A stretch of 64,000 nt of DNA from Cinnamomum chago (lineage: Eukaryota > Streptophyta > Magnoliopsida > Laurales > Lauraceae), in NCBI GenBank assembly GCA_038049695.1, contig CP142457.1, positions 21,776,501 to 21,840,500 on the forward strand. Reading direction: 5' to 3'. Below are positions 19,488-30,750 of the stretch, one piece after another. The notes under the pieces are model-generated. The model worked only from the letters and a program-made list of their open reading frames with translations. It was not told where the DNA came from and searched no databases. The stretch's first letter is position 1. Each line of letters begins with the position of its first letter. The position numbers were made by a program, and so were the translations under genes.

Positions 19488-20301
19488 TTATGGACAATTC
19501 CTCTTCCAATGTCCTGTCATACCACAATGGAAACACTTTCCTTTTGTCCCTGCTCCCTTAGCCTTGCCAACACCACCATTAGGACCATTCTCCGCCTTAG
19601 GACCCTTCGGAACTGATTTCTTCTTGCCTTTCCGCCCTTTGCCTTTCAGTTTGGACTTGGCAAATGACTTTTCTGTCATCAGGGTAGTTGGCTTTTTCTT
19701 CTTAATGCCTCCAGTCACCACCAGCTGGCTAGACAACTCAGCCAGAGTCAGATTCATTTTTATTCATGTTGTAATTAACCTTGAAATTGTTGAATGACTC
19801 TGGTAATGACTCAAGTATTATGTCAATCTGCGATTCTGCATCAATCGCAGCCCCCGGTACATCTAACTCATTCAATGAGTCCATCATTTTCAACATATGG
19901 TCCTGTACCGGTGTGCCTTCAGCCATCTTGGTGCTTATAAGCACCCTCCTAGCAACCTGTCTAGCAGGCCTACCCTGTTCCGCAAACATCTCCTTTAAGT
20001 TTGATATAATATCATATGTAATCTTAAAGGATTGATGTTGGTGTTGTAAAACACTAGACATAGATGCCTGTATGTAACATCTGGCCATCTCATCGTCTTT
20101 GGCCCACTTAGTGTAAAGTTCCTTTTCTTCCTGTAATGCTTCTGGCAATGGCTCATCAAGGAGGGGTTTGGTAAGGACATATTTATATCCTGAAGCTGTC
20201 AGGGCAATATCTAGGTTCCGTTTCCAGTCTACATAATTGGATCCCACCAATTTATTCTGGTTGAGGATGGTCGCAAGTGGATTGAAAGTGTTTGAATTCA
20301 T
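19488..20301 (-). pseudogene. gag: gag of copia element A, one frameshift
   Basis: Starts at ATG 20301 (MNSNTFNPLATILNQNKLVG). The capsid-type gag domain has YVDWKRNLDIAL and ESLPESFNNFKVNYN. A run of five A (about 19755) instead of four in element B shifts the frame. In the second frame a Lys-rich linker leads to the zinc knuckle CFHCGMTGHWKRNC, and then a TAA at 19490-19488 where element B has GAA. Gag would form the virus-like particle and bind RNA. The upstream ATG at 20328 is possible but less conserved in context. Confidence 0.9.
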
Positions 20302-22069
20302 GCTGAAAATACTGTAGCACATAACCATACATTCAATTAATGAATTTTAAATGACTTTAGGGTTTAGTATTCTACCAAATTTATATGGAATCCTCATAAC
20401 CATTAAATTCAAAATACATCGAAATCCCAATCCCCGGTGTATGCCTCCTTGGGGAGTGCGAATACCACCTAGATTGGTGCGGATCAAAGTTGGTCAAAAT
20501 TAGGATGAAGACTAACTTTCCATGATCCCCTTCATTCATTATTATCTAGGTATCTCATACCAAATAATGAATGACTCCCGATTAACTTCGGTTTCTAAAA
20601 TAGATGAGGCAAATCCTTGGGGATACTACATCATTATTTTAGTTAAGTGTGACCCACCAACTAGCATTGCATGACAACCGTTTCGAGCAGCTCCTCCTTG
20701 GGGAGTGGGCCCCCGCCCCGTCTCACCAACACTATCCATAGGAGATCCATATCTAGTAACCAGACAAGTAAAAGCCCTCCGTGGGGAACGGCCATACTCG
20801 AGATGGCGCAAGGCTAATACTTTCCTTACAATGGACCTATGGTGGAAAACCATGGGGATTTCTAAATATAAATGCCCCGCTCCCACTTAATATTTTAGAA
20901 TTGAGGATTCCTTTGTAAGGTATTAGGGCCCACATGTAAACATATGAATATCAAATCATCTCATGATATGATTCTAAGATTGGTTCCAAGTCAAGTTATT
21001 TTAAGGAAAGTCTAGTTTCTAAATTAGTGTTACCAATGTGTCCATCTCATGGGTCATCAACACTAATTAGAACTCTTTCCAATTAATTTGATTTGACCAA
21101 TTTTAGTAACTTGCTATGTTTGGATCAGATCTGGAATTATTCTAAATTAAGCATGCATCCATAAATAAAAAGTGCAAAAAATAGAAACTAGTCCTCTCCT
21201 CCACATGGCCCAAGCGGAATAGACTTCTTGGACTTGTAGACTTTCCAAAGCTTTGGAATTCCTTTAACTCTTTGGGAAACTCCAGAACTCTCTTGGTAAT
21301 CTTCAAACTCTTTGATTAGGAGTCCAACATAGCTTTCTTTGTTCGTCTCGGATATCGCCAGAATTTACAAATTTAGGAAAAATTACATAAATTCCTATGC
21401 CTCAATTATGAGACTTACATGGTAATCTAAACATGGAAATAAAAGGGCTATAGGGAAATTCATCATGCCTTGCCCTTTTACGGAAAACCAAGGAAACCAT
21501 GATGCCCTTTACATTTAGCCTTAAATAAACCAAACACCATAAATAGAAAGCAAAAGACTTGTGGGCCATATGGAGAGGACTTGATCATCTGCAAGTTAGT
21601 ATCTCATACAACCATACAAATCACAGAAACAGGCTGCCAAATAATGCTGGAAAAATAAGACATTAGAAAAGACCCGAAACTGAAAAATCAGGTTTCTGTA
21701 ACTTGCTACGCAGTTGTCTCGGTCGACAGGCCAGGGGGGCTCGGTCGACCGACCTGCAAGTCAGCCGGTTGACCGAGCACGGGGGCCAAGTCGACCGGAC
21801 TGACGAATTTCTGCAACTTGGGTTTTCTGTTTCGTGTCCATTCTTTCCCAAATCACTTACAAAGTGTCCCAATGGCTTCCTATGATCCTTCCATCATTAT
21901 TAAACCCTTTTGTGACTATCCAAACATGAATCTACTATCAAACCAAGTAAATACATCAAAACTGATCCTTACATAGCCCTTGCTTCATCTTCTTCGCATC
22001 TCATGCAAAGATCAGAGCAAGCTTGCTGTTCTAACATGATTAGAGATGAGGTTAGTCTCTTATACCAAT
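20302..22069 (-). other. Long untranslated leader of copia element A
   Basis: It lies between the degenerate PBS (TTGGTATAAGAG on minus, 22067-22056; expected TTGGTATCAGAG) and gag. It holds a palindrome cluster (21718-21800), two or three CTCCTTGGGGAG hairpin-like words (about 20444, 20612, 20695) and an 86-codon open frame at 20886-20626 (MGAGHLYLEIPMVFHHRS...) that is also open in element B. A packaging/dimerisation role is plausible but not shown. Confidence 0.6.
21718..21800. repeat. Palindrome cluster in copia A leader
   Basis: Four sites, GGTCGACA, GGTCGACC, GGTTGACC and AGTCGACC, are spaced 15-25 bp apart. The first is preceded by GCAGTTGTCTC, so that 18 bases are identical to those at 4325-4342 in the unrelated SIRE-like LTR. 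Confidence 0.8.
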
Positions 22070-23472
22070 TGTTGGAATATAAGTGGGCCTTCCAGACATG
22101 TTTCAAAACTTTTGATCCACTTGATGCAGGGATCAATTGTCTAGAATGCAACAAACCCAATCCAGGATGCAATTCCCTCAATCTCATAGCCATGTACAGC
22201 AACATATACTATCTATAAGATAGAAAACAACACATAAACAAGCTACCACGAAATCCACAACATATAAGGATGTAGATATACCTTTGGAGCTTTGTTGTAC
22301 TCTAATGGAGGATTTGATTTCTTTACTTTGGTGATGAACAACTTCACAATCCAAATCAGAATCTTCAACTCCTTTTGATCTTCCACGCTATGTCCCGTAT
22401 TAGATCACTTTTCTCAAGAAGATGGTGGAATCCTCAAGAGAAAACCCTACTATTAACTCTAAGGAACCAAAGGTGAAAGAGAGGGGAACTTTGAGAAGAA
22501 GAAGACTTGCACAACTCTTGCACAAGGGGGCTGAAAGTGCTCTTATGATTTTGCACGAATTTGAGAGGATTATTCCTCTATTTATAGACCTCCATAACTC
22601 CTCTTTTCCTATTTGAAATAGAAGTTTAACTCCCATTACAAATTAGTAAACATCTCCCTTACTAATTGCCATAGAAGTCTTACTTCCACAACTATTAGTT
22701 GCTTCCTCCTTTCTAATTAAAATAGAAGTCCTACTTCCATTATTAATTAGTAGCTTACCATTACCACTATTAGAAGTCTCACTTCTAATAGAAATAGTAA
22801 CCTTCCTTTTAGAGTTCAAGTAGAATTAGTATCTTTCTAATAAATTGGGCTAGCGTGGGGACCACTAGGGATTCCTTAGAAAGCTGGCTCCAACTGGGAC
22901 ACGCGACCCCACATCTCATGTGCAATCCGGGCCCACAGTTAATTGCAAATAACTCCACTATATAAATGCAATTGCACTCCAGTCTTAGGAATATATTTCA
23001 ATGAAGATCCTAAACTTCCCAATTACCACAAGTAGGCCCCTCTATCTATATCCATGGATCAAATGGACCTGTCTACCAAATTAGATCCATATCTTATTAT
23101 CCTTGAGCCCCAATTAATTATAATGATCATTTGGTACCGATCCAATTAACTCTTAATCGGACTGGGTGCGCACTTACCAATGATAAATCCATTAATTGAC
23201 ACAAGGGGATATTAAAGATAGATTCTATCTTGACTATTGAATGTTCCCACAACTCTACTATCAAGTACCCAAATCACCGAGGTGTTGACCTACAATTTGC
23301 CTCACTCATTGGTGACTCAGAGCAAATGAATAGATAGAAACTTGAGTTCATTAATGTCTCAGGATTATGAGCCTATTGCTAGGGAATTATGAGAGCAGAC
23401 CTTAAAGTAAAGACAGTGTGTATAAGGTGCTTCTCATGGTCCTTCAATACATCTAATGTACCAGCATCATGA
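22070..23472 (-). repeat. Partial 5' LTR of copia element A
   Basis: It ends on minus with …ATATTCCAACA at 22070, before the PBS. It keeps the TATA box (TATAAATAG on minus, 22586-22578), R and U5, but loses its first 360 bp or so where the plus-strand LTR of element B begins at 23473. Confidence 0.85.
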
Positions 23473-25232
23473 TGTTAGATTTTATGGTCTCAATACCAGT
23501 ATATGATGAATAGATTGATTAATTTCTTTATTTATCAATATAATCATGCTTTCCTTTTATGAGATGAATGGTGATTTATTACTTCATGCACATGACCAAT
23601 ATATATGACATAATGGTTCATGAGATGAACCGGATCCCATTAATATATTAGATGTGATATATGTATATGGATGAGATCCACATACGGGAGATATGTGTCA
23701 CAAATCTTATACTTAAAATATCTTCACAACCAGTGATGAGATTGGACACCTCATCTGACAAGGTTGCAGCATTTTGCTCACTATGAGATAGTGTGATTTA
23801 TCTCGATCATCAGAATGTAAGATTCAGGATCATGGTGCTGGTACATTGGATGTATTAAAGGACCATGAGAAGCACCTTATACACTGTCTTTATTTTAAGG
23901 TCTGCTCTCATAATTTCATAGCAATATGCTCATAATCCTGAGACATTAATGAACTCAAGTTTCTATCTATTCATTTGCTTTGAGTCACCAATGAGTGAGG
24001 CCAATTGTAGGTCAACACCTCGGTGATTTGGGTACTTGATAGAAGAGCCGTGGGAACATTCAATAGTCAAGATGGAATCTATCTTTAATATCCCCTTGTG
24101 CCAATTAATGAATTTATCATTGGTAAGTGCGCACCCATTCCGATTAAGAGTTAATTGGATCGGTACCATATGATCGTTATAATTAATTGGGGCTCAAGGA
24201 TAATAAGATATGGATCTAATTTGATGGACAGGTCCATTTGATCCATGGATATAGATGGAGGGGCCTACTTGTGGTACTGTGGAAGTTTAGGGTCTTCATT
24301 GTAATTTATTCCTAAGACTGGAGTGCAATTGCATTTATATAGTGGAGTTATTTGCAATTAACTGTGGGCCCGGATTGCACATGAGATGTGGGGTCGCGTG
24401 TCCCAGTTGGAGCCAGCTTTCTAAGGAATCCCTAGTGGTCCCCACGCTAGCCCAATATATTAGAAAGATACTAATTCTACTTAAACTCTAAAAGGAAGGT
24501 TACTATTTCTATTTGAAGTGAGACTTCTAATTGTGGTAATGGTAATCTACTAATTAATAATGGAAGTAGGACTTCTATTATAATTAGAAAGGAGAAAGCT
24601 ACTAATAGTTGTAGAAGTGAGACTTCTATGGCAATTAGTGAGGGAGATGTTTACTAAGTTGTAATGGGGAGTTAAATTTCTATTTCAAATAGAAAAAGAG
24701 GAGTTATGGAGGGCTATAAATAGAGGAATACTCCTCTCTAATTCGTGCATAATAATAGAGCACTTTTCAGCCCCTTGTGCAAGAGTTGTACAAGTCTTCT
24801 TCCTCTCAAAGTTCCCCTCTCTTTCACCTTTGGTTCCTTAGAGTTACTAGTAGGGTTTTCTCTTGAGGATTCCACCATCTTCTTGAGAAAAGAGATCTAA
24901 TACGGGACATAGCGTTGGAAGATCAAAAGGAGTTGAAGATTCTGATTTGGATTGTGAAGTTGTTCATCACCAAAGTAAAGAAATCAAATCCTCCATTAGA
25001 GCACAACAAATCTCCAAAGGTATATCTACATCCTTGTATGTTGTGTATTTCGTGGGAGCATGTTTATGTTCTGTTTTCTATCTTCTAGATAGTAGTTGTT
25101 GCTGTACATGGCTATGAGATTGAGGAAATTGCATCCTGGATTGGGTTTGTTACATTCTAGACATTTGATCCCTACATTAAGTGGGTCAAAAGTTTTTGAA
25201 ACCTGTCTGGAAGGCCCACCTATATTCCAACA
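23473..25232 (+). repeat. 5' LTR of copia element B
   Basis: TG...CA ends, 1760 bp, TATAAATAG at 24715-24723. It is followed by the PBS TTGGTATCAGTGCC (25235-25248), one base off the usual initiator-Met complement (TGGTATCAGAGCC). Confidence 0.9.
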
Positions 25233-25248
25233 ATTGGTATCAGTGCCT

Positions 25249-26988
25249 AACCTTATCTCTAATCATGTTAGACCAGCAAGCTTGCTCTGATCTTTGCATG
25301 AGATGTGAAGACGATGAAGCATTGGCTATGTTAGGATCAGTTTTGTTGATTTTACTTGGTTTGATGGTAAATTCATGTTTGGATAGTCACAAAAGGGTTT
25401 AATCATGATGGAAGGACCATAGGAAGCCATTGGGACACTTTGGAAGTGATTTGGAGAAGAACAGAAACGAAACAGAAAACCCAAGTTGCAGAAATTCGAC
25501 AGACGGGTCGACCTCCCCCGTGCCCGGGTCGACCTGGTGACTGCAGGCGGGTCGACCTGCCCCTCCTGGCAGGTCGACCCGACCTTCTGTGCAGAATTCT
25601 GCAGAATTTGTTTTTCAAGTTTCGGGTCTATTTATTCTTCCTATTTTTCCAGCATTGTTTGGCAGCCTATGTTTGTGATTTGTATGGTTGTATGAGATAC
25701 TAACTTGCAGATGATCATGTTCTCTCCATATGGCCCATAAGTCTTTTGCTTTCTTTTATGGTGATTGGTTTATTTAAGGCTAAATGTAAAGGGCGTCATG
25801 GTTTCCTTGGTTTCCCGTGAAAGGGCAAGGCATGATGAATTTCCCAATAGCCCTTTTAATTCCAGTTTTAGATTACCATGTAAGTCTCATATTTGAGGCA
25901 TAGGAATTTATGTAATTTTTCTAAATTTATAAATTCTGGCGATGTCCGAGACGAAGAAGGAAAGCGATGTTGGACTCCTAATCAAAGAGTTTGAAGATTA
26001 CCAAAAGAGTTCTGGAGTTTCCCAAAGAGTTTGAGGAATTCCAAATTTTTGGAAAGTCTAGAAGTCCAAGAAGTCTATTCCGCTTGGGTCATGTGGAGGA
26101 GAGGACTAGTTTCTATTTTTGCAATTTCTATTTATGGATGCATGCTTAAATTAGAAAAATTCTAGATATGATCCAAACATAGCAAGTTACTAAAATTGGT
26201 CAAATCAAATTAATTTTTGGAAAGGGTTCTAATTAGTGTTGATGACCCATGAGATGGACACATTGGTAACACTAATTTAGAAACTGAACTTTCCTTAAAA
26301 TAACTTGACTTGGAACCAATCTTAGATCATATCATAAGATGATTTGATGAATACATGTGGGCCCTAATACCTTATAAAGAAATCCTCAATTCTAAAATAT
26401 TAAGTGGGAGCGGGGCATTTATATTTAGAAATCCCCATGGTTTTCCACCATAGGTCCATTGTAAGGAAAGTATTAGCCTCGCGCCATCTCGAGTATGGCC
26501 GTTCCCCATGGAGGGCTTTTACTTGTCTGGTTACTAGATATGGATCTCCTATGGATAGTGTTGGTGAGACGGGGCAGGGGCCCACTCCCCAAGGAGGAGC
26601 TGCTCGCAACGGTTGTCATGCAATGCTAGTTGGTGGGTCATACTTAACTAAAATAATGATGTAGTATCCCCAAGGATTTGCCTCATTTATTTTAGAAACC
26701 AAAGTTAATCGGGAGTCATTGATTATTTGGTATGAGATACCTAGATAATAATGAATGAAGGGGATCATGGAAAGTTAGTCTTAATTCTAATTTTGACCAA
26801 CTTTGATCCGCACCAATCCAGGTGGTATTCGCACTCCCCAAGGAGGCATACCCCGGGGATTGGGATTCCGATGTATTCTAAATTTAATGGTTATGAGGAT
26901 TCCATATAAATTTGGTAGAATACTAAACCCTAATGTCATTTAAAATTCATTAATTGAATGTATGGTTATGTGCTACAATATTTTCAGC
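25249..26988 (+). other. Untranslated leader of copia element B
   Basis: Counterpart of the A leader: palindrome cluster at 25505-25584, CTCCCCAAGGAG words near 26585 and 26834, and an open 86-codon frame (26404-26664) differing from that of A at four residues. No other gene seen. Confidence 0.6.
25505..25584. repeat. Palindrome cluster in copia B leader
   Basis: Four GGTCGACC sites (three with flank GGGTCGACCT, one with AGGTCGACCC). Same position in the leader and same number as in element A, but the spacers between them differ markedly. Confidence 0.85.
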
Positions 26989-29900
26989 ATGAATTCAAAT
27001 ACTTTCAATCCACTTACGACCATCCTCAACCAGAATAAGTTAGTGGGATCAAACTATGTAGACTGGAAACGGAACCTGGATATTGTCCTGACAGCTTCAG
27101 GATACAAATATGTCCTTACCAAACCCCCCCTTGATGAGCCATTGCCAGAAGCATCACAGGAAGAAAATGAACTTTACACCAAGTGGGCCAAAGACGATGA
27201 GATGGCCAGATGTTACATACAGGCATCTATGTCTAGTGTTTTACAACACCAACATCAATCCTTTAAGACTGCATATGATATTATATCAAACTTAAAGGAG
27301 ATGTTTGCGGAACAGGGTAGGCCTGCAAGACAGGCTGCTGTGAGGGTGCTTATAAGCACCAAGATGGCTGAAGGCACACCAGTACAGGACCATATGTTGA
27401 AAATGATGGACTCATTGAATGAGTTAGATGTACTGGGGGCTGCGATTGATGTAGAATCGCAGATTGACATAATACTTGAGTCACTACCAGAGTCATTCAA
27501 CAATTTCAAGGTTAATTGCAACATGAATAAAATGAATCTGACTCTGGCTGAGCTGTCTAGCTAGCTGGTGGTGACTGAAGGCATTATGAAGAAAAAACCA
27601 ATTGCCTTGATGACAGAAAAGTCATTTGCCAAGTCCAAACCGAAAGGCAAAGGGCGGAAAGGCAAGAAGAAATCAGTTCCGAAGGGTCCTAAGGCGGAGA
27701 ATGGTCCTAATGGTGGTGTTGGCAAGGCTAAGGGAACATGGACAAAAGGAAAGTGTTTCCATTGTGGTATGACAGGACATTGGAAGAGGAATTGTCCAGA
27801 ATATCTGTCTAAGAAGAAGACCTCAGGGGTTCAGGGAAACCAGGAGACTCAGTGACGGCGAAATCATTGTCAACCTAGGATCTGATGCTAAGGCGGATGC
27901 GGTTTCAGTAGGAGTTATTACTTTATGTTTTCAAGATAATAAGTTGGTTTTGTCAGACACTCTTTATGTACCATCTTTAAGACGGAATTTAATTTCAGTT
28001 TCTAGTTTGGTGAATAAAAGTTATTCTATTACTTTTGGTATTGAAATTTTCATAAAGAGATACGGTACTTTTATGTATTCTGACAAGGTTATCAATGAAA
28101 TTTATTTGTTAATCCCACAATGTATGAGATACATGATACTGAAACAATTAATAGACCATCATTAAAGAGAAAGTCACCTTCATCTAATCCAACAAAACTT
28201 TGGCACTTGAGGCTAGGTCATATAAACCTAAATAGGATTGACAGGCTAGTGATAGATGGTATCTTGCCTTCATTGGTTGTAGAACCAATGCATGTCTGTG
28301 AGTCCTGTCTGGAAGGCAAAATGACCAAAAGACCCTTTTCATCAAACGGCAATAGGGCCAAAGATTTATTGGAATTAGTGCATACTGATGTGTGTGGACC
28401 CATTAATGTCAGGGCCAGAGGAGGATATGAATACTTCATCACTTTCACAGATGATTATTCAAGATATGGATACATATACCTTATGCACCGCAAGTCCGAG
28501 GCTTTTGAAAAGTTCAAAGAGTTTCGAGCGGAAGCGGAAAAGCAATTAGGTAAAAGTATCAAGACTCTTCGATTAGATCGAGGAGGGGAATATCTCTCTG
28601 GTGATTTAATGGGATACTTATCAGAAAATGGGATTCTATCCCAGTTATCTGCTCCTGGTATGCCTCAACAGAATGGAGTAGCGAAAAGAAGGAACCAAAC
28701 TCTTTTAGATATGATCAGGTCTATACTGAGTTTTTCAGGATTACCTATATCCTTTTAGGGATACGCCTTGGATACTGCGATGTACATACTAAACCTCGTA
28801 CCATCTAAGTCTATACCTAAGACTACCCAGGAGTTGTGGACCGGACGAAAGTCTGGTCTACAACATTTACACATTTGGGGTTGTCCGGCACATGTGCTAA
28901 AGGTTAAGACGGATTAGTTGGAAGCGAAGTTGGAAGTATGCACGTTTGTAGGATATCCTAAATGAACTAAAGGTTGGTTATTCTATAATCCCAGAGAGCA
29001 AAAGTGATGGTGAGCACTAATGCGGTTTTTCTGGAGGAAGATTATATGATAGACCGGAAACTTTTAGAAAAAGGTGATCTTGGAAGAAATTCAAGAGCAA
29101 ACAATTCCGAATCCTAGTATGATCGAACCTAAGGAAGAAGCGCCCTTACCTAACCCAGTAATTACACCGATGCCTTGTCATAGTGGGAGTTAGGCCCCCT
29201 GACAGGTTCTCGTTCTTCGGAGAGTCTTACGAGGTAGTCCCGGAAGAACCGGAACAAGATCCCTGTAACTATGATGAAGCAATTAATGACATTAATTCGG
29301 GACATTGGCAAGATACTATGAAAGCTGATATGGAGTCTATGTACTCTAATCAGGTCTGGACACTTGTGGACTTGCCTGCCAATATCTAACTTATTGGGTG
29401 CAAGTGAGTCTACAAGAGAAACAGAGAACCAGATGGAAGAGTTGAGACCTTTAAAGGTTAGGTTTGTTGCGAAAGGATATACTCAGAAAGAAGATATCGA
29501 TTATGAGGAAACCTTCTCGCTGGTAGCCATGCTCAAGTCCATCAGGATACTCTTATCCATTGCGGCTCATCTCGATCATGAGATTTGGCAAATGGATGTC
29601 AAGATGGGTTTCTCAACGGCCATCTTGAGGAAGACATCTATATGATGCAGCCAAACGGTTTTATAGCTAAACAACCAAGAGCAAAGAGTTTGCAACATGC
29701 AGATGTCCATTTATGGACTGAAGCAGGCATCCCGAAGCAGGAACATTCGTTTTGACTAAGAAATGAAGTCAGTTGATTTTTGTCAAAAACCGGATGAGTT
29801 ATGAGTGTACATGAAAAGTAAGGGAGGCAGGGTAATTTTTCTAGTCGACGACATCCTTCTCCTAGAGAGTGGTATATGGATGTTGTCAACAGTAAAATGT

Positions 29901-30735
29901 TTAATTGGCTAAGACTTTTGATATGAAGGACATGGGAGAAGCCAGTCGCATCCTAGGGATCAAACTCCATTGAGACCAGATAAATAGGATGATAGGCTTA
30001 TCCCAATATGCATACATAGATAAGGTATTCATACGGTTTGCTATGCAAGACTCCAAGAAGGGTATTACACCTTTCAGGAATGGAATGCACCTTTCCAAGA
30101 ATCAGTGTCCCAAGACACCTGAGGAAAAGGAGCAGATGAGGTGGATACCATACGCTTCGGGTGTTGGTAGCCTCATGTATGCTATGCTATATACTATACC
30201 GGATATCGGTGATGCATTGGGCTTAGTCAGCAGATATCAGTCTAACCCAGGTCCTAACCATTGGACTGCTATAAGATGTGTTATCAAATCCTTGAGAAGG
30301 ACTAGAGATTACATATTGATTTATGGCAATAATGATTTGATTCTAGTCGGTTACACATATTCTGACTTCATGTCAGATAAGGATTCCAAGATATAAACTT
30401 CTGGGTATGTGTTTATGCTATAGCTGCTTGAGAAGCAACTAAAGAAGCAGATTGGCTCAAAAGATTCCTTATGGAACTTGGAGTGGTATTTTTGGCAAGA
30501 CAGCTGCTCACAGTTTACTGAGATAACAACAGGGCAGTCGATAAGTCCAAGGAACCCAGAAGCCAAAAACATGTACAGAGGTAGTTACACATGGTCGGAA
30601 AGATTATGCAGAGAGGTGATACTGCTATCACCTAGATAAACTCTGCAGACAATCTGGGACATCCATTTGACTACCAAAGTTTTTGAGCAACATGTAGATG
30701 GGATGGGCATGAGATGCAACCCTGACTGGCATTGA
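26989..30735 (+). pseudogene. Decayed gag-pol of copia element B
   Basis: gag starts at ATG 26989. A TAG at 27562-27564 replaces CAG. The frame resumes through the zinc knuckle CFHCGMTGHWKRNC to a TGA after the spliced-type ending (27855). The protease active site is missing because the 104-bp intron is gone (junction 27826/27827). Integrase (28120-28758) keeps HTDVCGPI but has changed LRLDRGGEY and VAKRRNQT. RT and RNase H (29200-30735) carry several stops and frameshifts, and RT retains only part of its motif around 29845-29870. It ends with RCNPDWH and TGA. It cannot make functional protein. Confidence 0.9.
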
Positions 30736-30750
30736 GCCCAAGTGGTAGAT

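Larger units (their letters stand above)
15900..23472 (-). mobile_element. Ty1/copia element A (Angela/BARE-like), both LTRs truncated
   Basis: On minus: partial 5' LTR (23472-22070), PBS region, 1.77-kb leader, gag-pol (20301-16344), PPT, partial 3' LTR (16328-15900). Compared with the 1760-bp LTRs of sister element B, the 5' LTR lacks its first 360 bp or so and the 3' LTR keeps only its first 430. They overlap by just 70 bp (15900-15969 vs 23404-23473, one mismatch). The single-frame gag-pol, LTR size and gag type (NKLVGSNYVDWKRNLDI) suggest the Angela/BARE group; Tork-type relatives cannot be excluded. Confidence 0.8.
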
